Program-made: the position numbers and the translations under genes
The notes under the pieces: model-generated
What the model was told of the DNA's origin: nothing
Database searches by the model: none
What the model saw: only the letters and a program-made list of their open reading frames with translations
Source: an uncultured Oscillospiraceae bacterium
GTDB lineage: Bacteria; Bacillota; Clostridia; Oscillospirales; Oscillospiraceae
NCBI GenBank assembly: GCA_934565775.1
Contig: CAKTIN010000005.1
Coordinates: forward strand, 1-43,410
Length of the DNA: 43,410 nucleotides
Direction of reading: 5' to 3'
Part shown: piece by piece, positions 23,655 through 32,631 of the stretch
Layout: the number at the start of each line of letters is the position of its first letter
Numbering within the stretch: position 1 is the first letter of the stretch

Positions 23655-24719
23655 TCAGAAGGACAGCTCCTCCGGGCAGCGGAACGTCCTTGTATGGTAC
23701 GGGACGGTCCTTGTGAATTGATTTTCCCTCTCCAGCTGCCGGAATTGCCCGTAATTCAGATGCACCGGGTAGGGCAGGAGCACCATGCCGCCCTGCCGGA
23801 GCAGCATCTCGCTGTAGGATTCCTTTTCCACCGTACCGGTCATGACCGCCCTTCCCCCCTGGGCCAGCACCCGCTCCGCGGTCTGCCGGGCCCCAGGACT
23901 GCGCAGCTGGGGGTCGCTGACGAATACGAGGCCCCGGGGCTGCCCGCCGTAGGGGCGGACCGAGGCGCCGATCTCCCCCGGCCGGTACCAGAAGCCGCCC
24001 GCGCCCTGCGCGGCAAAATTCTGTAAAAAAAGGGCGTCGGCGTAATAGGAAACGCCGGACAGGCGGCCGGAAAAGAGCTTCAGAAGCTCCAGCCCCCGCC
24101 CGTACTTCGGCACGGGAAACAGCAGCAGTCCGTGGGCCGCCAGCAGGCCCTCCGTCTCCCGGAGCAGGCGGCCGCAGGCCGCGTCATAAGGTGTCTCATC
24201 CGTCCCATAGGCACAGTCCAGCACCGCCAGGTCGGCCCTCTGCCCCCGGATGGGGTCACAGGCATAGACCTGGGTCTGCTCCGTATAATCCCCGGAAAAG
24301 AACACGGTCTTGCCTTTTTCGGCAAAGCGATACCACACGCTCCCCGCGCAGTGTCCGCTGCGCCCCCATGCAACGGCAAGCTCCCGGAACCGTCCCGCGC
24401 CGCCGGGGCAGAGCGCCTCCAGGGCCAGGGCCTCCGGCACCGGGAAGGGCAGCTGCCCCAGGGTCTCTCCGGAGGCGATCACCGGGCCCCGGAAGCCCCG
24501 CTCCCACAGCCAGGGCAGGGCCCCCGTATGGTCGGCGTGGGAGTGGGTCAGAAACACCGCGTCCAGCCGGGAGATTTTCTCCCCCGTCAGGCGGGGATAG
24601 GGGTCCTCCGGCGTATCCGCCATTTTTCCGCAGTCCACCAGAAACCGGAGGGTCTCGCCCTGGACCAGGAAGCAATTTCGCCCGTGCTCCCCCACGCCGC
24701 CTGCCAGATACAGCCGCAT
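23655..24719 (-). CDS. Metallo-beta-lactamase-fold hydrolase (CPSF/RNase J-like)
   Basis: 354 residues from ATG at 24719, one base after the permease stop, with AGGAGGGG in the end of the permease gene. Metal motif LTHSHADHTG (HxHxDH); later metal ligands probable in GRSGHCAGS and SGDYT. The GHCAGSVWYRF and FFSGDYTEQ segments are typical of the beta-CASP/CPSF-like or general MBL group (GHxxGS, FSGD). The C-terminal half (KYGRGLELLKLF, then MTGTVEKESYS) also recalls beta-CASP proteins. No signal peptide, so cytosolic. The tight coupling to an ABC importer suggests it processes the imported compound or recycles it; the substrate is unknown. Confidence 0.85.
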   Translation of the reverse strand: MRLYLAGGVGEHGRNCFLVQGETLRFLVDCGKMADTPEDPYPRLTGEKISRLDAVFLTHSHADHTGALPWLWERGFRGPVIASGETLGQLPFPVPEALALEALCPGGAGRFRELAVAWGRSGHCAGSVWYRFAEKGKTVFFSGDYTEQTQVYACDPIRGQRADLAVLDCAYGTDETPYDAACGRLLRETEGLLAAHGLLLFPVPKYGRGLELLKLFSGRLSGVSYYADALFLQNFAAQGAGGFWYRPGEIGASVRPYGGQPRGLVFVSDPQLRSPGARQTAERVLAQGGRAVMTGTVEKESYSEMLLRQGGMVLLPYPVHLNYGQFRQLERENQFTRTVPYHTRTFRCPEELSF

Positions 24720-24720
24720 A

Positions 24721-26382
24721 TTACCCCTCCTTTTTCCTGGCCGTAAGGCGGTTGAACACCAGCAGCGCCGTTGTGGTAATGAGCACGCACAGCACCGCCA
24801 TGGCCATGCCCAGAGACACGCTGCCCTGCTCAAACTCCCGGTTGATATAGGTGGAGACCACCAGGGTATTGGGCGGCGCGATCAGGCTGGCCGTTACCAG
24901 CTCCCGGAAGGCAATGATAAAGATCATCATCCACCCGGCGAAAATGCCCCGGGAGATCATGGGCAGGGTCACGCGGCGGAACACATACCCCGGCGAGCCG
25001 CCGAAGATCCGCCCGGCCTCCAGCAGGCTCCCGTTCATCTGGGTAAAGGCCGAGGTCACATACTGCACCGTATAGGGCAGATAGAGCACCACATAGGCCA
25101 GGACCATGATCCCAATGGTATTGTACAGCGGGAGCACCTTGTAAACGGTGTTCCAGAACAGCATGATGCCGATGACCAGCACAATGCTGGGCAGCATCTC
25201 CGGTAGCAGACTCACCCCCTCCAGTGCCTTTTTGAGAAAGCCTCTGGCCTTCTGCACCGCCACCACCACCGCCGTGCCGAGGACGGAGCAGAATGTCGCG
25301 GAGGAGACCGCGAGGAACAGGCTCTTTCGGATGGAGGCCAGAGCCTTCGGCGTGGTCAGCAGCTCCTTGTAATGGTCCAGGGTGAAGTTCCCGGCGGCCA
25401 GGCCGTAGCCCCGCAGCTTGATCAGGGAGGTAGAGAGAATGGAGAAATACGGCACGCCGATGGCGACCAGCGCCACAAGGGCCACCCACAGCCACGCGCC
25501 GGTCTGCCCCACCACGGACAGCCGGGTCCGCGCCGGGCAGCTGCCCTTGCCGCTGACCAGCCGGTAGCTGTTTTTGTTCGTTATATAGTTTTGCAGCAGC
25601 CACATGGCCATGCAGATGCACACCAGGATCGACGACAGACTGGCGGAGCGGCCGAAGTCGATGGGGGCAGTGGTAGAGTAGCGGTGGATGTCCGTGGTGA
25701 ACACATAAAAGCCGATCCGCCGCCCCAGGGTGTAGGGCGTTCCGTATTCGGAAAGCGTCTTAACGAACACCAGCAGCGCGCCGATGGCGTAGTTCCCGGT
25801 GAGCAGCGGAGCAAAAATTCTCCGCAGCCGCAGCCCGAAGCCTGCGCCGAACACCGCCCCGCTCTCCTCCAGGCTGGCGGGGATGTTCAGCATGGCATTC
25901 TTGAGCAGGGTCATCAGGAAGGGAAAGACGTGCAGACTCATAACCAGCACCAGGCCGTCGAAGCAGAAGAATCCCGCGGACCAGGCGCCGGTCCCGGGAA
26001 ACAGCTGCTGAAACAGCCCCCGCTTCTGCATGAACAGGATCCAGCCCATGGAGGCGATATAGGGCGGGGTCATAAAGGGGATCATGAACACAATGTCCAG
26101 CCAGCCATGCCGCCCCAGCCGGGTCCGGGCCAGCAGAAAGGCGGTGGGCGCGGCGATCACCGTGGCGCACAGCACCACGCAGAGCCCCAGCAGCAGGGAG
26201 TTGCAGATGGTCTGCCCGTTTTCGGCATTTGCAATGGTCTGCCACGCCCGATGCAGGTCAAGGCGGCCATCTGTGATGACCGCCTTGGCGAATACTGTGA
26301 TCAGGGGGCAGAGAATCAAGCCGGTTAAGAGCAGCAGCAGAAGGAAAGCCGGCAGGTTCCTTTTCAGATTCGTCTGTCTCAT
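24721..26382 (-). CDS. ABC importer permease, fused double domain (FbpB type)
   Basis: 553 residues from ATG at 26382 after GGGAGGAGCC. Two binding-protein-dependent permease domains in one chain, about 12 membrane helices in total. Each half has an EAA-loop-like segment for the ATPase: LEESGAVFGAGFGLRLRRIF in the first, LEAGRIFGGSPGYVFRRVTL in the second. This fusion is typical of ferric iron (FbpB/SfuB) permeases and also of some aminoethylphosphonate and spermidine-like importers. Preceded by the binding protein (14 bases away) and followed by the MBL gene (1 base). Confidence 0.93.
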   Translation of the reverse strand: MRQTNLKRNLPAFLLLLLLTGLILCPLITVFAKAVITDGRLDLHRAWQTIANAENGQTICNSLLLGLCVVLCATVIAAPTAFLLARTRLGRHGWLDIVFMIPFMTPPYIASMGWILFMQKRGLFQQLFPGTGAWSAGFFCFDGLVLVMSLHVFPFLMTLLKNAMLNIPASLEESGAVFGAGFGLRLRRIFAPLLTGNYAIGALLVFVKTLSEYGTPYTLGRRIGFYVFTTDIHRYSTTAPIDFGRSASLSSILVCICMAMWLLQNYITNKNSYRLVSGKGSCPARTRLSVVGQTGAWLWVALVALVAIGVPYFSILSTSLIKLRGYGLAAGNFTLDHYKELLTTPKALASIRKSLFLAVSSATFCSVLGTAVVVAVQKARGFLKKALEGVSLLPEMLPSIVLVIGIMLFWNTVYKVLPLYNTIGIMVLAYVVLYLPYTVQYVTSAFTQMNGSLLEAGRIFGGSPGYVFRRVTLPMISRGIFAGWMMIFIIAFRELVTASLIAPPNTLVVSTYINREFEQGSVSLGMAMAVLCVLITTTALLVFNRLTARKKEG

Positions 26383-26396
26383 GGCTCCTCCCGGAC

Positions 26397-27473
26397 TTAC
26401 TTGCACAGGCTGTTCAGCTTGGCCGCCGTATCGGAGGCTACCTTCATCATCTCGTCCCAGTTCGTGGGAATCTGGGGGATGTCCGCCAGATTGGTGCGGG
26501 CCTCGCACTGCACGTCGCTGCGGCCGGGGAGCAGGTAGGCGTCGGCCACCAGCTTCTGGGCCTCATCGCTGAACAGGAAGTCCACAAAGGCCTTGGCGTT
26601 GTCCATGTTGGGCGCCGTCTTGAGGATCATGGCGGGCCTGGGATTGACCACCGTGCCGGAGGCGGGGTAGTAAATGTTCAGGGGCTCGCCCTTCTTCATG
26701 GAGGAGTAGGCGTTATAGTCCACACCGGCAATGAGGATGCCCTTCTCCCCGGTGGTGACCGCCTCCAGCGCCGCCTTGTTGGCGCCGGGAACCGTCAGAC
26801 CATTGTCCGCCCAGCTCTGGAGGATGTCCTCGCCGCCCTCCAGGCCCGTGACCAGACCGGCCAGGAAATCCTTGCAGGCGCCGGACTTCTCCGGGTCGGG
26901 GATGGCGATCAGGTCCTTATACTGGCTGTCCGCCAGCTCGGACCAGTCGGCGCTCAGCTCGGGCACCACGGTGGTGTTGTAAATCACGCCCACGGCAGAG
27001 GCGCTGTAGCCGAAGAGGGTGCTGTCGCTGTCGATCCAGCCCTCGTTCACCTTGCCGGCGTTTGCAGGGGTGTAGCGCTCAAGCTGACCCTCCGCCTTCA
27101 TGCTCAGGCCGTCGGACCAGGAGGCAAGGATCACCACGTCGGCCACGGGGTTGGCCTGCTCGGCCTCCAGCCGGGCCAGGATCTCGCCGGTAGTCCCCTG
27201 GAACTGCTCGACCTCCACGCCGGTCTTTTCGGTAAAGGCGGCGGCCAGCTTGTCGGCCAGGCCGGCGGGGCTGGGCATATAAACCGTCACCTTGCCGGAG
27301 AGCTGAGGCTCCGTGGCGTCGGTGGGCTCCGCCGTTTCGGAGGGCGTGGTGGACTCCTCCACGGGGGTCGTCTCGGTGGGCTTGGTCTCCTCCTGCCCCT
27401 GCTTTTCTCCGCAGGCCGCCAGGCTCAGGCAAAGGCCCAGAGCCAGAAGCAGGCTAAAAATACGCTTTTTCAT
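26397..27473 (-). CDS. ABC importer substrate-binding lipoprotein (ferric iron type)
   Basis: 358 residues. Lipoprotein signal with lipobox LAAC at Cys21, then a Glu/Thr/Pro-rich linker to about residue 58. The mature domain begins GKVTVYMPSPAGLADKLAAAF and contains VEQFQGTTGEILARLEAEQANPVADVV, the FbpA/AfuA-family pattern (type II binding protein for Fe3+ or similar). GLSMKAEGQLERYTP and VIYNTTVVPE are also typical. The Tyr residues that grip iron in FbpA cannot be placed with certainty, so phosphonate or sulfonate-type ligands remain possible. The start overlaps the ATPase stop by ATGA. Confidence 0.93.
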   Translation of the reverse strand: MKKRIFSLLLALGLCLSLAACGEKQGQEETKPTETTPVEESTTPSETAEPTDATEPQLSGKVTVYMPSPAGLADKLAAAFTEKTGVEVEQFQGTTGEILARLEAEQANPVADVVILASWSDGLSMKAEGQLERYTPANAGKVNEGWIDSDSTLFGYSASAVGVIYNTTVVPELSADWSELADSQYKDLIAIPDPEKSGACKDFLAGLVTGLEGGEDILQSWADNGLTVPGANKAALEAVTTGEKGILIAGVDYNAYSSMKKGEPLNIYYPASGTVVNPRPAMILKTAPNMDNAKAFVDFLFSDEAQKLVADAYLLPGRSDVQCEARTNLADIPQIPTNWDEMMKVASDTAAKLNSLCK

Positions 27474-28447
27474 GCTGATAAAACCTCTTTCTTTTGAAAT
27501 GTGATTTTCTGATCGGGATCTATGTAAACGGACAGCTTCTGTCCGGGCGCAAATTTCCGCCCGCTGTGAAGCACCCAGGTTCCATTTTCGTAAGGCGCCG
27601 TGATCTCATAGGCGCTGCCCAAATACTGTACGCTCTGCACCGTCAGCTCAAAGCGCAGGGCCCCCGGCGCCGGGGTAAAGCCCGCGGCCTCCGGCCGGAA
27701 CAGCTCCGTCTCGCTCAGCCAGTTGGACTTCCCCACGAACCGCGCCACAAAGGGGGCAGCCGGGTGGTGGTAAATCTCCTCCGGCGTGTCGTACTGCTCC
27801 ACACGGCCGCCGTTCAGCACGGCGATTCGGTCGCTCATGCTCATGGCCTCCGTCTGGTCATGGGTCACAAAGACGGAGGTGATCCCCAGGGAGGCGGTCA
27901 GCTCCCGGAGCTCATGGCGCATCTCCTCCCGCAGCAGCGCGTCCAGCGCGGACAGGGGCTCGTCAAACAGGATGCACCCCGGATGCACCGCAACGGCCCG
28001 GGCAAAGGCCACCCGCTGCTGCTGGCCGCCGGAGAGCTGGTGGGGATAGCGCTTCTCATAGGCCTCCAGATGCACGGTGCGCAGCGCATCGCGCACCCGG
28101 TCTTGCAAATCCTTGGTATCTTTTCTGGCCCGCAGGCCGAAGGCCACGTTTTCAAACACCGTCATATGGGGCCAGAGGGCAAAATCCTGAAACACAAAGC
28201 CCAGGTTCCGCTTCTCCGGCGGCACCTGGATCCGCCGCTGCCGGGAAAAGACGCAGATATCGTCCAGCCAGATCTCGCCGTCGTCCGGGGTCTCCAGCCC
28301 GGCGATCATCCGCAGCAGCGTGGTTTTTCCGCAGCCCGAAGGGCCGAGCAGGGTGGTGAAACTGCCGTCCCGGATGGTCAGGGTAGTGGGGGAAATGACC
28401 TGCCTCCGGTCGAAGCTCTTTGCCACCTGGATCAATCGAATTTCCAT
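27470..28447 (-). CDS. ABC importer ATPase (FbpC/PotA type)
   Basis: 325 residues. Walker A GPSGCGKTT, Q-loop in FQDFALWPHMTV, signature LSGGQQQRVAFARA, Walker B CILFDEPLSALD, H-loop FVTHDQTEA: all intact. A C-terminal TOBE-like regulatory domain starts around residue 235. It powers the importer formed with the fused permease and binding lipoprotein; MalK/FbpC class. First gene of the operon. Ribosome site AGAGGA 6 bases before the ATG, with a TATAAT on the minus strand at 28502-28497 but no good -35 box. Confidence 0.94.
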   Translation of the reverse strand: MEIRLIQVAKSFDRRQVISPTTLTIRDGSFTTLLGPSGCGKTTLLRMIAGLETPDDGEIWLDDICVFSRQRRIQVPPEKRNLGFVFQDFALWPHMTVFENVAFGLRARKDTKDLQDRVRDALRTVHLEAYEKRYPHQLSGGQQQRVAFARAVAVHPGCILFDEPLSALDALLREEMRHELRELTASLGITSVFVTHDQTEAMSMSDRIAVLNGGRVEQYDTPEEIYHHPAAPFVARFVGKSNWLSETELFRPEAAGFTPAPGALRFELTVQSVQYLGSAYEITAPYENGTWVLHSGRKFAPGQKLSVYIDPDQKITFQKKEVLSA

Positions 28448-28496
28448 AGCATTCCTCTTTTCTGGGTTCGCCCACCAGTATACGGGGGTTCTGTAA

Positions 28497-28502
28497 ATTA
28501 TA
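28497..28502 (-). promoter_or_regulatory. Probable -10 box of the iron-type importer operon
   Basis: Perfect TATAAT on the minus strand, but the -35 region at the correct distance is poor, which suggests an activator or weak basal expression. Confidence 0.45.
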
Positions 28503-28560
28503 CGACCCTTTCTGCGTAAAATAGATGTAAAAAGCGGCGCGTCCGGGCTTTCCCGGCTTC

Positions 28561-28621
28561 AAAAAAGCCGGTCCTGCACCGGCAGAGCAAGCGGCCTTCC
28601 GCAAGCTCCCCGCAGGACCGG
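28561..28621 (-). terminator. Three-tier hairpin upstream of the iron-type importer operon
   Basis: Outer stem CCGGTCCTGC / GCAGGACCGG (10 bp) encloses GAGC-aa-GCGG-cctt-CCGC-aa-GCTC. On the minus strand it is followed by CTTTTTTG. It is either a second terminator after the thioesterase gene or a leader-type structure. Confidence 0.6.
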
Positions 28622-28646
28622 TATTTTCTTGTTTTGCAGTAAAACG

Positions 28647-28678
28647 CCGCCGGTGCTTTTGGGTAAAAGCACCGGCGG
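28647..28678 (-). terminator. Terminator of the ymdB-thioesterase operon
   Basis: 14-bp perfect stem CCGCCGGTGCTTTT / AAAAGCACCGGCGG, loop GGGT as read on the plus strand, then CGTTTTAC on the minus strand. Confidence 0.85.
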
Positions 28679-28686
28679 GTCGAATT

Positions 28687-29406
28687 TTATCGGAATTGGG
28701 CGGTCAGGGCGAAGATACGGTCCTCCCCCCGCAGGCCCTCCAGGCGCAGGGTCTGCTCCTCCAGGCCGGAGTGCAGCGCCACCACGTCCCCCTCCCGGGC
28801 CTCGGACTGATAGGTGATTTGGAGCCGGGCCAGGGGATGGCTCTCATGGCAGGCCGCCGGGAGCAGATCCTCCATCCAGTCCAGATAGCGCAGGTTGGAC
28901 ATATGGCCGTTAATATCCAGCAGGCTGTAGTCCACCCGGCGCTCCCGGGTCAGGGGCAGGCCCATGGGGGCCAGGCTCCGGGGGGCGGGCAGCTCCCCGG
29001 GGCGGGTGCAGCCGGGGAGGGTCAGCCCGCCCTGAGCGGGCAGGACCATGGTCCGGCTCTTTGCATCCATCAGCAGCCACAGGGCCGTAGCCGTCGCCAG
29101 GCAGTTGCCCTCCCGATCCAGGACGGCATAGTGCCGGGGATAGGCCGCCCGGGTGGGAGGACCGGGCCAGGTCTCCACGGTGACGGTCTCCTCCAGCAGA
29201 GGCATCCGGCTGATCTCCAGCCCCTGCCGGGCCACCACCCACAGCAGGTCCCGCTTCAGCAGCTCCGCCGTCCCGGCGCCCAGCCGGGTGCAGTGGCCCA
29301 GAGCGGCCTCCTGGAGCAGGCCCAGAAGGGCCGAGGGCTTCAGCCGCCCCCAGCGGTCCGACTGGGCGGTAGTGACGGCTGCGGTATAACGAAAAATTTC
29401 AGACAT
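28687..29406 (-). CDS. Acyl-ACP thioesterase
   Basis: 239 residues from ATG at 29406 (GAGGAG 8 bases upstream), overlapping the ATPase gene by 8 bases. Family pattern: FRYTAAVTTAQSDRWGRLKPSALLGLLQEAA at the start, ARQGLEISRMPLLEETVTVETWPG in hotdog 1, and VDYSLLDINGHMSNLRYLDWMEDLL in hotdog 2, the last with the Asn/His pair (NGHMSN) of Fat-type thioesterases. It releases fatty acids from acyl carrier protein in the cytosol. Its link with YhaO/YhaN and YmdB is by operon only. The terminator follows 8 bases after the stop region. Confidence 0.9.
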   Translation of the reverse strand: MSEIFRYTAAVTTAQSDRWGRLKPSALLGLLQEAALGHCTRLGAGTAELLKRDLLWVVARQGLEISRMPLLEETVTVETWPGPPTRAAYPRHYAVLDREGNCLATATALWLLMDAKSRTMVLPAQGGLTLPGCTRPGELPAPRSLAPMGLPLTRERRVDYSLLDINGHMSNLRYLDWMEDLLPAACHESHPLARLQITYQSEAREGDVVALHSGLEEQTLRLEGLRGEDRIFALTAQFR

Positions 29407-31561
29407 TTTGGTTCTCCTCTCTGCCGGTGCAGGTGAACACAATCACCTGCCGGTCCTCCGCCTCCCGGCCCAGGACCTCCATGGCCAGAGCCAGGCGCCG
29501 GCCGTCAAAGCGCACCAGGGCGTCATCCAGGATCAGAGGCGTTCCCTGGGGCAGCAGCACCCGGCTCATGGCCAGGCGCAGCGCCAGATACAGCTGGTCC
29601 ACGGTGCCGTCGCTGCGGTACTGAGCCGGGTGCAGGGTATCCTCCCCCACCGCTCCGGCGGATAGGGACAGATCCTGCTCCAGCAGCAGCCGGTCATACC
29701 GGCCCCCGGTGAGCCGGGTCATATACGCCGTGGCCTGGGCGGTCAGCTGGGGGGCGAACCGCCGCCGCAGCTCCTCCTGGGCCTGCTCCAGAGCGGCCAG
29801 GCCGTAGCCCGCCGCCCGGTAATAGTCGTTCAGGGTCTGCTCCCGGGCCTCCATCTCCCGGAGGCGCAGGTCCAGCTGGTCCGGCAGGGCCATGCCGGAC
29901 AGGCGGCCCCGGGTCTCATCCAGCTGGGTCCGCAGGCGGAGCACCTGGCTCCTGGCCTGGGTCAGACGGAACTGGGTGGTCTGGGCGTCCTGCTCCGGGA
30001 CCGGCAGCGCCTGCTCCGGGGCGGAGAGCCCCCGGGCCATGGCCTCCATGGCCTCCACATGGCTCCGCCACCGGGCCTCGTCCCGTCGGGCGTCCGCCGC
30101 CTGATCCCACAGGGCCACGGCCTGCTCCAAAATCTGGGCATACTGCCCCGGGCTTCGCCCGCCGGTGCTCTGCTCCAGCTCCCGGCGGAGGGTCTCCGCC
30201 CGGGCCGCCTGCTCCCGGGTCTGGGCCAGGGTCTCGGCATGGACCCGGTCAAAGGTCTCCCTCGCCTGGGCCGCCGCCTGGGCTAGTGGCAGGATCTGGG
30301 GCAGCTTTTCCGCCCCGTATGTCTCCAAAAGCCCGTCCCGCCGGGCCAGCCAGGCGGCGCGGCGCTTCCGGCTCCGGCCCCGGCACCAAAGCGCCGCCGC
30401 CAGAAGGCCCAGGGCCGCCGCTCCGGCGGCCAAGGCGGGCCACCACACTGGCCACAGGAAAAAGGCCAGCGCCCCGGCCCCCGCCAGAGCAAACATCATG
30501 GCCAGAAGCAGCGGCCAGATCCGTCCGGTTTTCGGGGCGGGGCCCAGCTTTTTCAGATCCTCAGCTGCCCTTGTCTCCATGTCCGCCGCCGGGATTCCCT
30601 CCAGCGCCGGAGGGACCGCCGGAGGCGTGGGGGCAGGGGTCTCCATGGCCCGCTCCAGCTCCAGGCTGCTCAGGGCCTCCTGCCGCTGCTTCAGCTCGGC
30701 CAGCCGGTGGACCAGCGCCTCCCGGGCGGGCAGAGTCCGGCACCGGGCCTGGGCCTGCTCCGTCTGCGCCTGGGCCTGGGCCAGGCGGGCCCGGGCCTGG
30801 GCCAGCTGGTCCAGCTTCTCCCGGTTGGCCTGGGCGGTCCAATAGGCCGCCTGCTTCTCCAGGGCCCCGGCCTCCTCCTGGGCCTGGGCCAGGGCCTTTT
30901 CCAGCGCCGCCTGCCGGGCGGTAAGCGCCTCCAGCGCCTCAGCCTCCCGGCGCAGGGCGGCCTGCTCCTGGCGAAGCTGGGGCAGCGCCCCGGTTTTTGT
31001 ATTGGATTGACATTGATTCTTCAAATTCCGCAGGGCCTTGCTCAGAAGCTCCGCCTGGGTCCCGTCGGTCCCGGTGCTCACCAGGGCGTTCAGCCGCCGG
31101 AGGGTGGCCTCGTCCTGGGTCACGGGCAGGTCCTGCAAGCGGATGAAGCCGCTGCGGCGATACACCGATTCCTCTACGCCCAAAAGCACCTGCCCGCAGG
31201 TATCCGCCGTGAGGCCGGGCACATCCAGGCCGGTCTCCGGGTCAAAGGCCCGGAACACCCCCAGGGGAATCCGTCCCTTGGTCTGCCGCTGGATGGTGAT
31301 CCGCCGCCCGTTCCACCGCAGCTCCAGCACGCCCTCCATGGGTTTGCCGGACCAGGGCTTATACCGCTCCTTGGCGGGGAGCACTCCCTTGGCTGCCCGC
31401 TGGCGGGTGTCCAGACCGTAGAGCATGGCCGCCAGAAAGGCGCACCAGGTACTCTTGCCCCATTCGTTAGGGGCGGTGAGGACGTTCAGCCCCGGCCGGA
31501 GCCGGAGGGTCTCATGCTCCAGCTTGCCGAAGGTGGCCGTCATGGATAAGATCTCTAGCAT
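29399..31561 (-). CDS. YhaN-like SMC/Rad50-type ATPase with a membrane hairpin
   Basis: 720 residues from ATG at 31561 (GAGAGGAGG about 12 bases upstream); a Gly/Pro-rich 84-residue extension inside the nuclease gene is rejected. N-terminal Rad50/SbcC-like head with Walker A APNEWGKST near residue 34, Q-loop region GFIRLQDLPVT near 140, then an Ala/Gln/Glu-rich coiled coil (about 195-300). Residues about 346-392 form two hydrophobic helices with a Trp/Pro turn (FLWPVWWPAL), then a second coil. The C-terminal head has LILDDALVRFD (Walker B). It overlaps the nuclease gene by 7 bases, so the two probably form an SbcCD-like complex, here possibly tethered to the membrane. Confidence 0.88.
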   Translation of the reverse strand: MLEILSMTATFGKLEHETLRLRPGLNVLTAPNEWGKSTWCAFLAAMLYGLDTRQRAAKGVLPAKERYKPWSGKPMEGVLELRWNGRRITIQRQTKGRIPLGVFRAFDPETGLDVPGLTADTCGQVLLGVEESVYRRSGFIRLQDLPVTQDEATLRRLNALVSTGTDGTQAELLSKALRNLKNQCQSNTKTGALPQLRQEQAALRREAEALEALTARQAALEKALAQAQEEAGALEKQAAYWTAQANREKLDQLAQARARLAQAQAQTEQAQARCRTLPAREALVHRLAELKQRQEALSSLELERAMETPAPTPPAVPPALEGIPAADMETRAAEDLKKLGPAPKTGRIWPLLLAMMFALAGAGALAFFLWPVWWPALAAGAAALGLLAAALWCRGRSRKRRAAWLARRDGLLETYGAEKLPQILPLAQAAAQARETFDRVHAETLAQTREQAARAETLRRELEQSTGGRSPGQYAQILEQAVALWDQAADARRDEARWRSHVEAMEAMARGLSAPEQALPVPEQDAQTTQFRLTQARSQVLRLRTQLDETRGRLSGMALPDQLDLRLREMEAREQTLNDYYRAAGYGLAALEQAQEELRRRFAPQLTAQATAYMTRLTGGRYDRLLLEQDLSLSAGAVGEDTLHPAQYRSDGTVDQLYLALRLAMSRVLLPQGTPLILDDALVRFDGRRLALAMEVLGREAEDRQVIVFTCTGREENQNV

Positions 31562-32631
31562 GGCAGCGCGACCTCCTCTCCGTCCAGAAGTCTCCGGCCC
31601 AGCTCCGCCGCCAGGCGCAGCTGGCGCAGGGTGTCCGGGTCCTGCTCCTGGGCAATGGCGTCCCGGAGCACCCGGAAGTACAGGCCCTCCAGCGTGTCGC
31701 TCTGGGCCGCCGCCTCCAGATCCAGAGGCGGATGGGTCTCGTCCCGGAGCTCCAGGTAGGCAAACCGGGGGGCCAGGGTCCGATTCAGCAGGTCCAGATC
31801 CGGCCGGGCCCAACCTGTCAGCGTCACGCGGTAGAGATCCTCCGGGGCAGCCTCCGGCAGCTGGCCGGGGATCCCGGCCAGGCCCTCTCCCTCCGCCTCC
31901 AGGCGCAGGCTCTCATACCGCCCCCCGGGCAGGGGGACAAACCGGGCCTCGGCCTTCCCCTCCAGGCCCACCACCAGGGCCCCCTTGGGCCCCGTCTCGT
32001 CAAAGCCCCGGCCCATGGCGCAGCCGGGCCAGGCGCACAGCGTCTCGCCTGCCCGGAAGGCCCCGCCCTTGTGGATATGGCCCAGGGCCAGGTAGGTAAG
32101 GCCGCTGCCGGCCACCGTCTCCCGGCTCACCGGGCGGCTGGGGGAGCCGGGCTGCACCGGGTCCCCGTGGAGGACCATGATCTGATAGGTCTCCGGCCCC
32201 GCAGCCCGGAAGGGAGGCAGGGCCGGGCAGTCCATCTGCCGGAAGGCCGCCCCCCACACCCGGCAGTCCAGCGCCGGGAAGGCGACGGAGGCAGGGGTCT
32301 CCTCCCGGAACAGAAATACATTCTCCGGCCAAGTCTCCGTCTCATAGACGCTCCCGGCGCGGTAAGGATCGTGATTGCCCGGGGCGATGCACACCGGCAC
32401 CTCCACCGCCCGGGCCAGGGCCTTCAGGGCCTCAACGCTCTGGCGGCTGGGGTTGGGCGTGTCAAACACGTCCCCGGCCAGAAGGAGCATCCGGCAGTCC
32501 TCCCGGCGGCACAGGTCCCCCAGGGCAGTCAGGCACCGGCGCTGCGCTTCTCTGCGCCGGGCGGCCAGGGCCGGGGGCAGGGCCGAAAAGGCGCTGTCCA
32601 GATGGAGGTCAGCTGCGTGCAGGAGCTTCAT
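31555..32631 (-). CDS. YhaO-like metallophosphoesterase / DNA exonuclease (SbcD/Mre11 type)
   Basis: 358 residues from ATG at 32631, with AGGTGA 6 bases upstream; the GTG three codons earlier overlaps that site. Calcineurin-like phosphoesterase motifs in order: LHAADLHLDS, LLAGDVFD, APGNHDPY, VLHGDPV and ALGHIHKG. These five blocks bind two metals, as in Mre11/SbcD nucleases. The C-terminal third is the capping/partner region. It overlaps ymdB by 23 bases upstream and the ATPase gene by 7 bases downstream. Likely trims DNA ends with the ATPase. Confidence 0.92.
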   Translation of the reverse strand: MKLLHAADLHLDSAFSALPPALAARRREAQRRCLTALGDLCRREDCRMLLLAGDVFDTPNPSRQSVEALKALARAVEVPVCIAPGNHDPYRAGSVYETETWPENVFLFREETPASVAFPALDCRVWGAAFRQMDCPALPPFRAAGPETYQIMVLHGDPVQPGSPSRPVSRETVAGSGLTYLALGHIHKGGAFRAGETLCAWPGCAMGRGFDETGPKGALVVGLEGKAEARFVPLPGGRYESLRLEAEGEGLAGIPGQLPEAAPEDLYRVTLTGWARPDLDLLNRTLAPRFAYLELRDETHPPLDLEAAAQSDTLEGLYFRVLRDAIAQEQDPDTLRQLRLAAELGRRLLDGEEVALPC

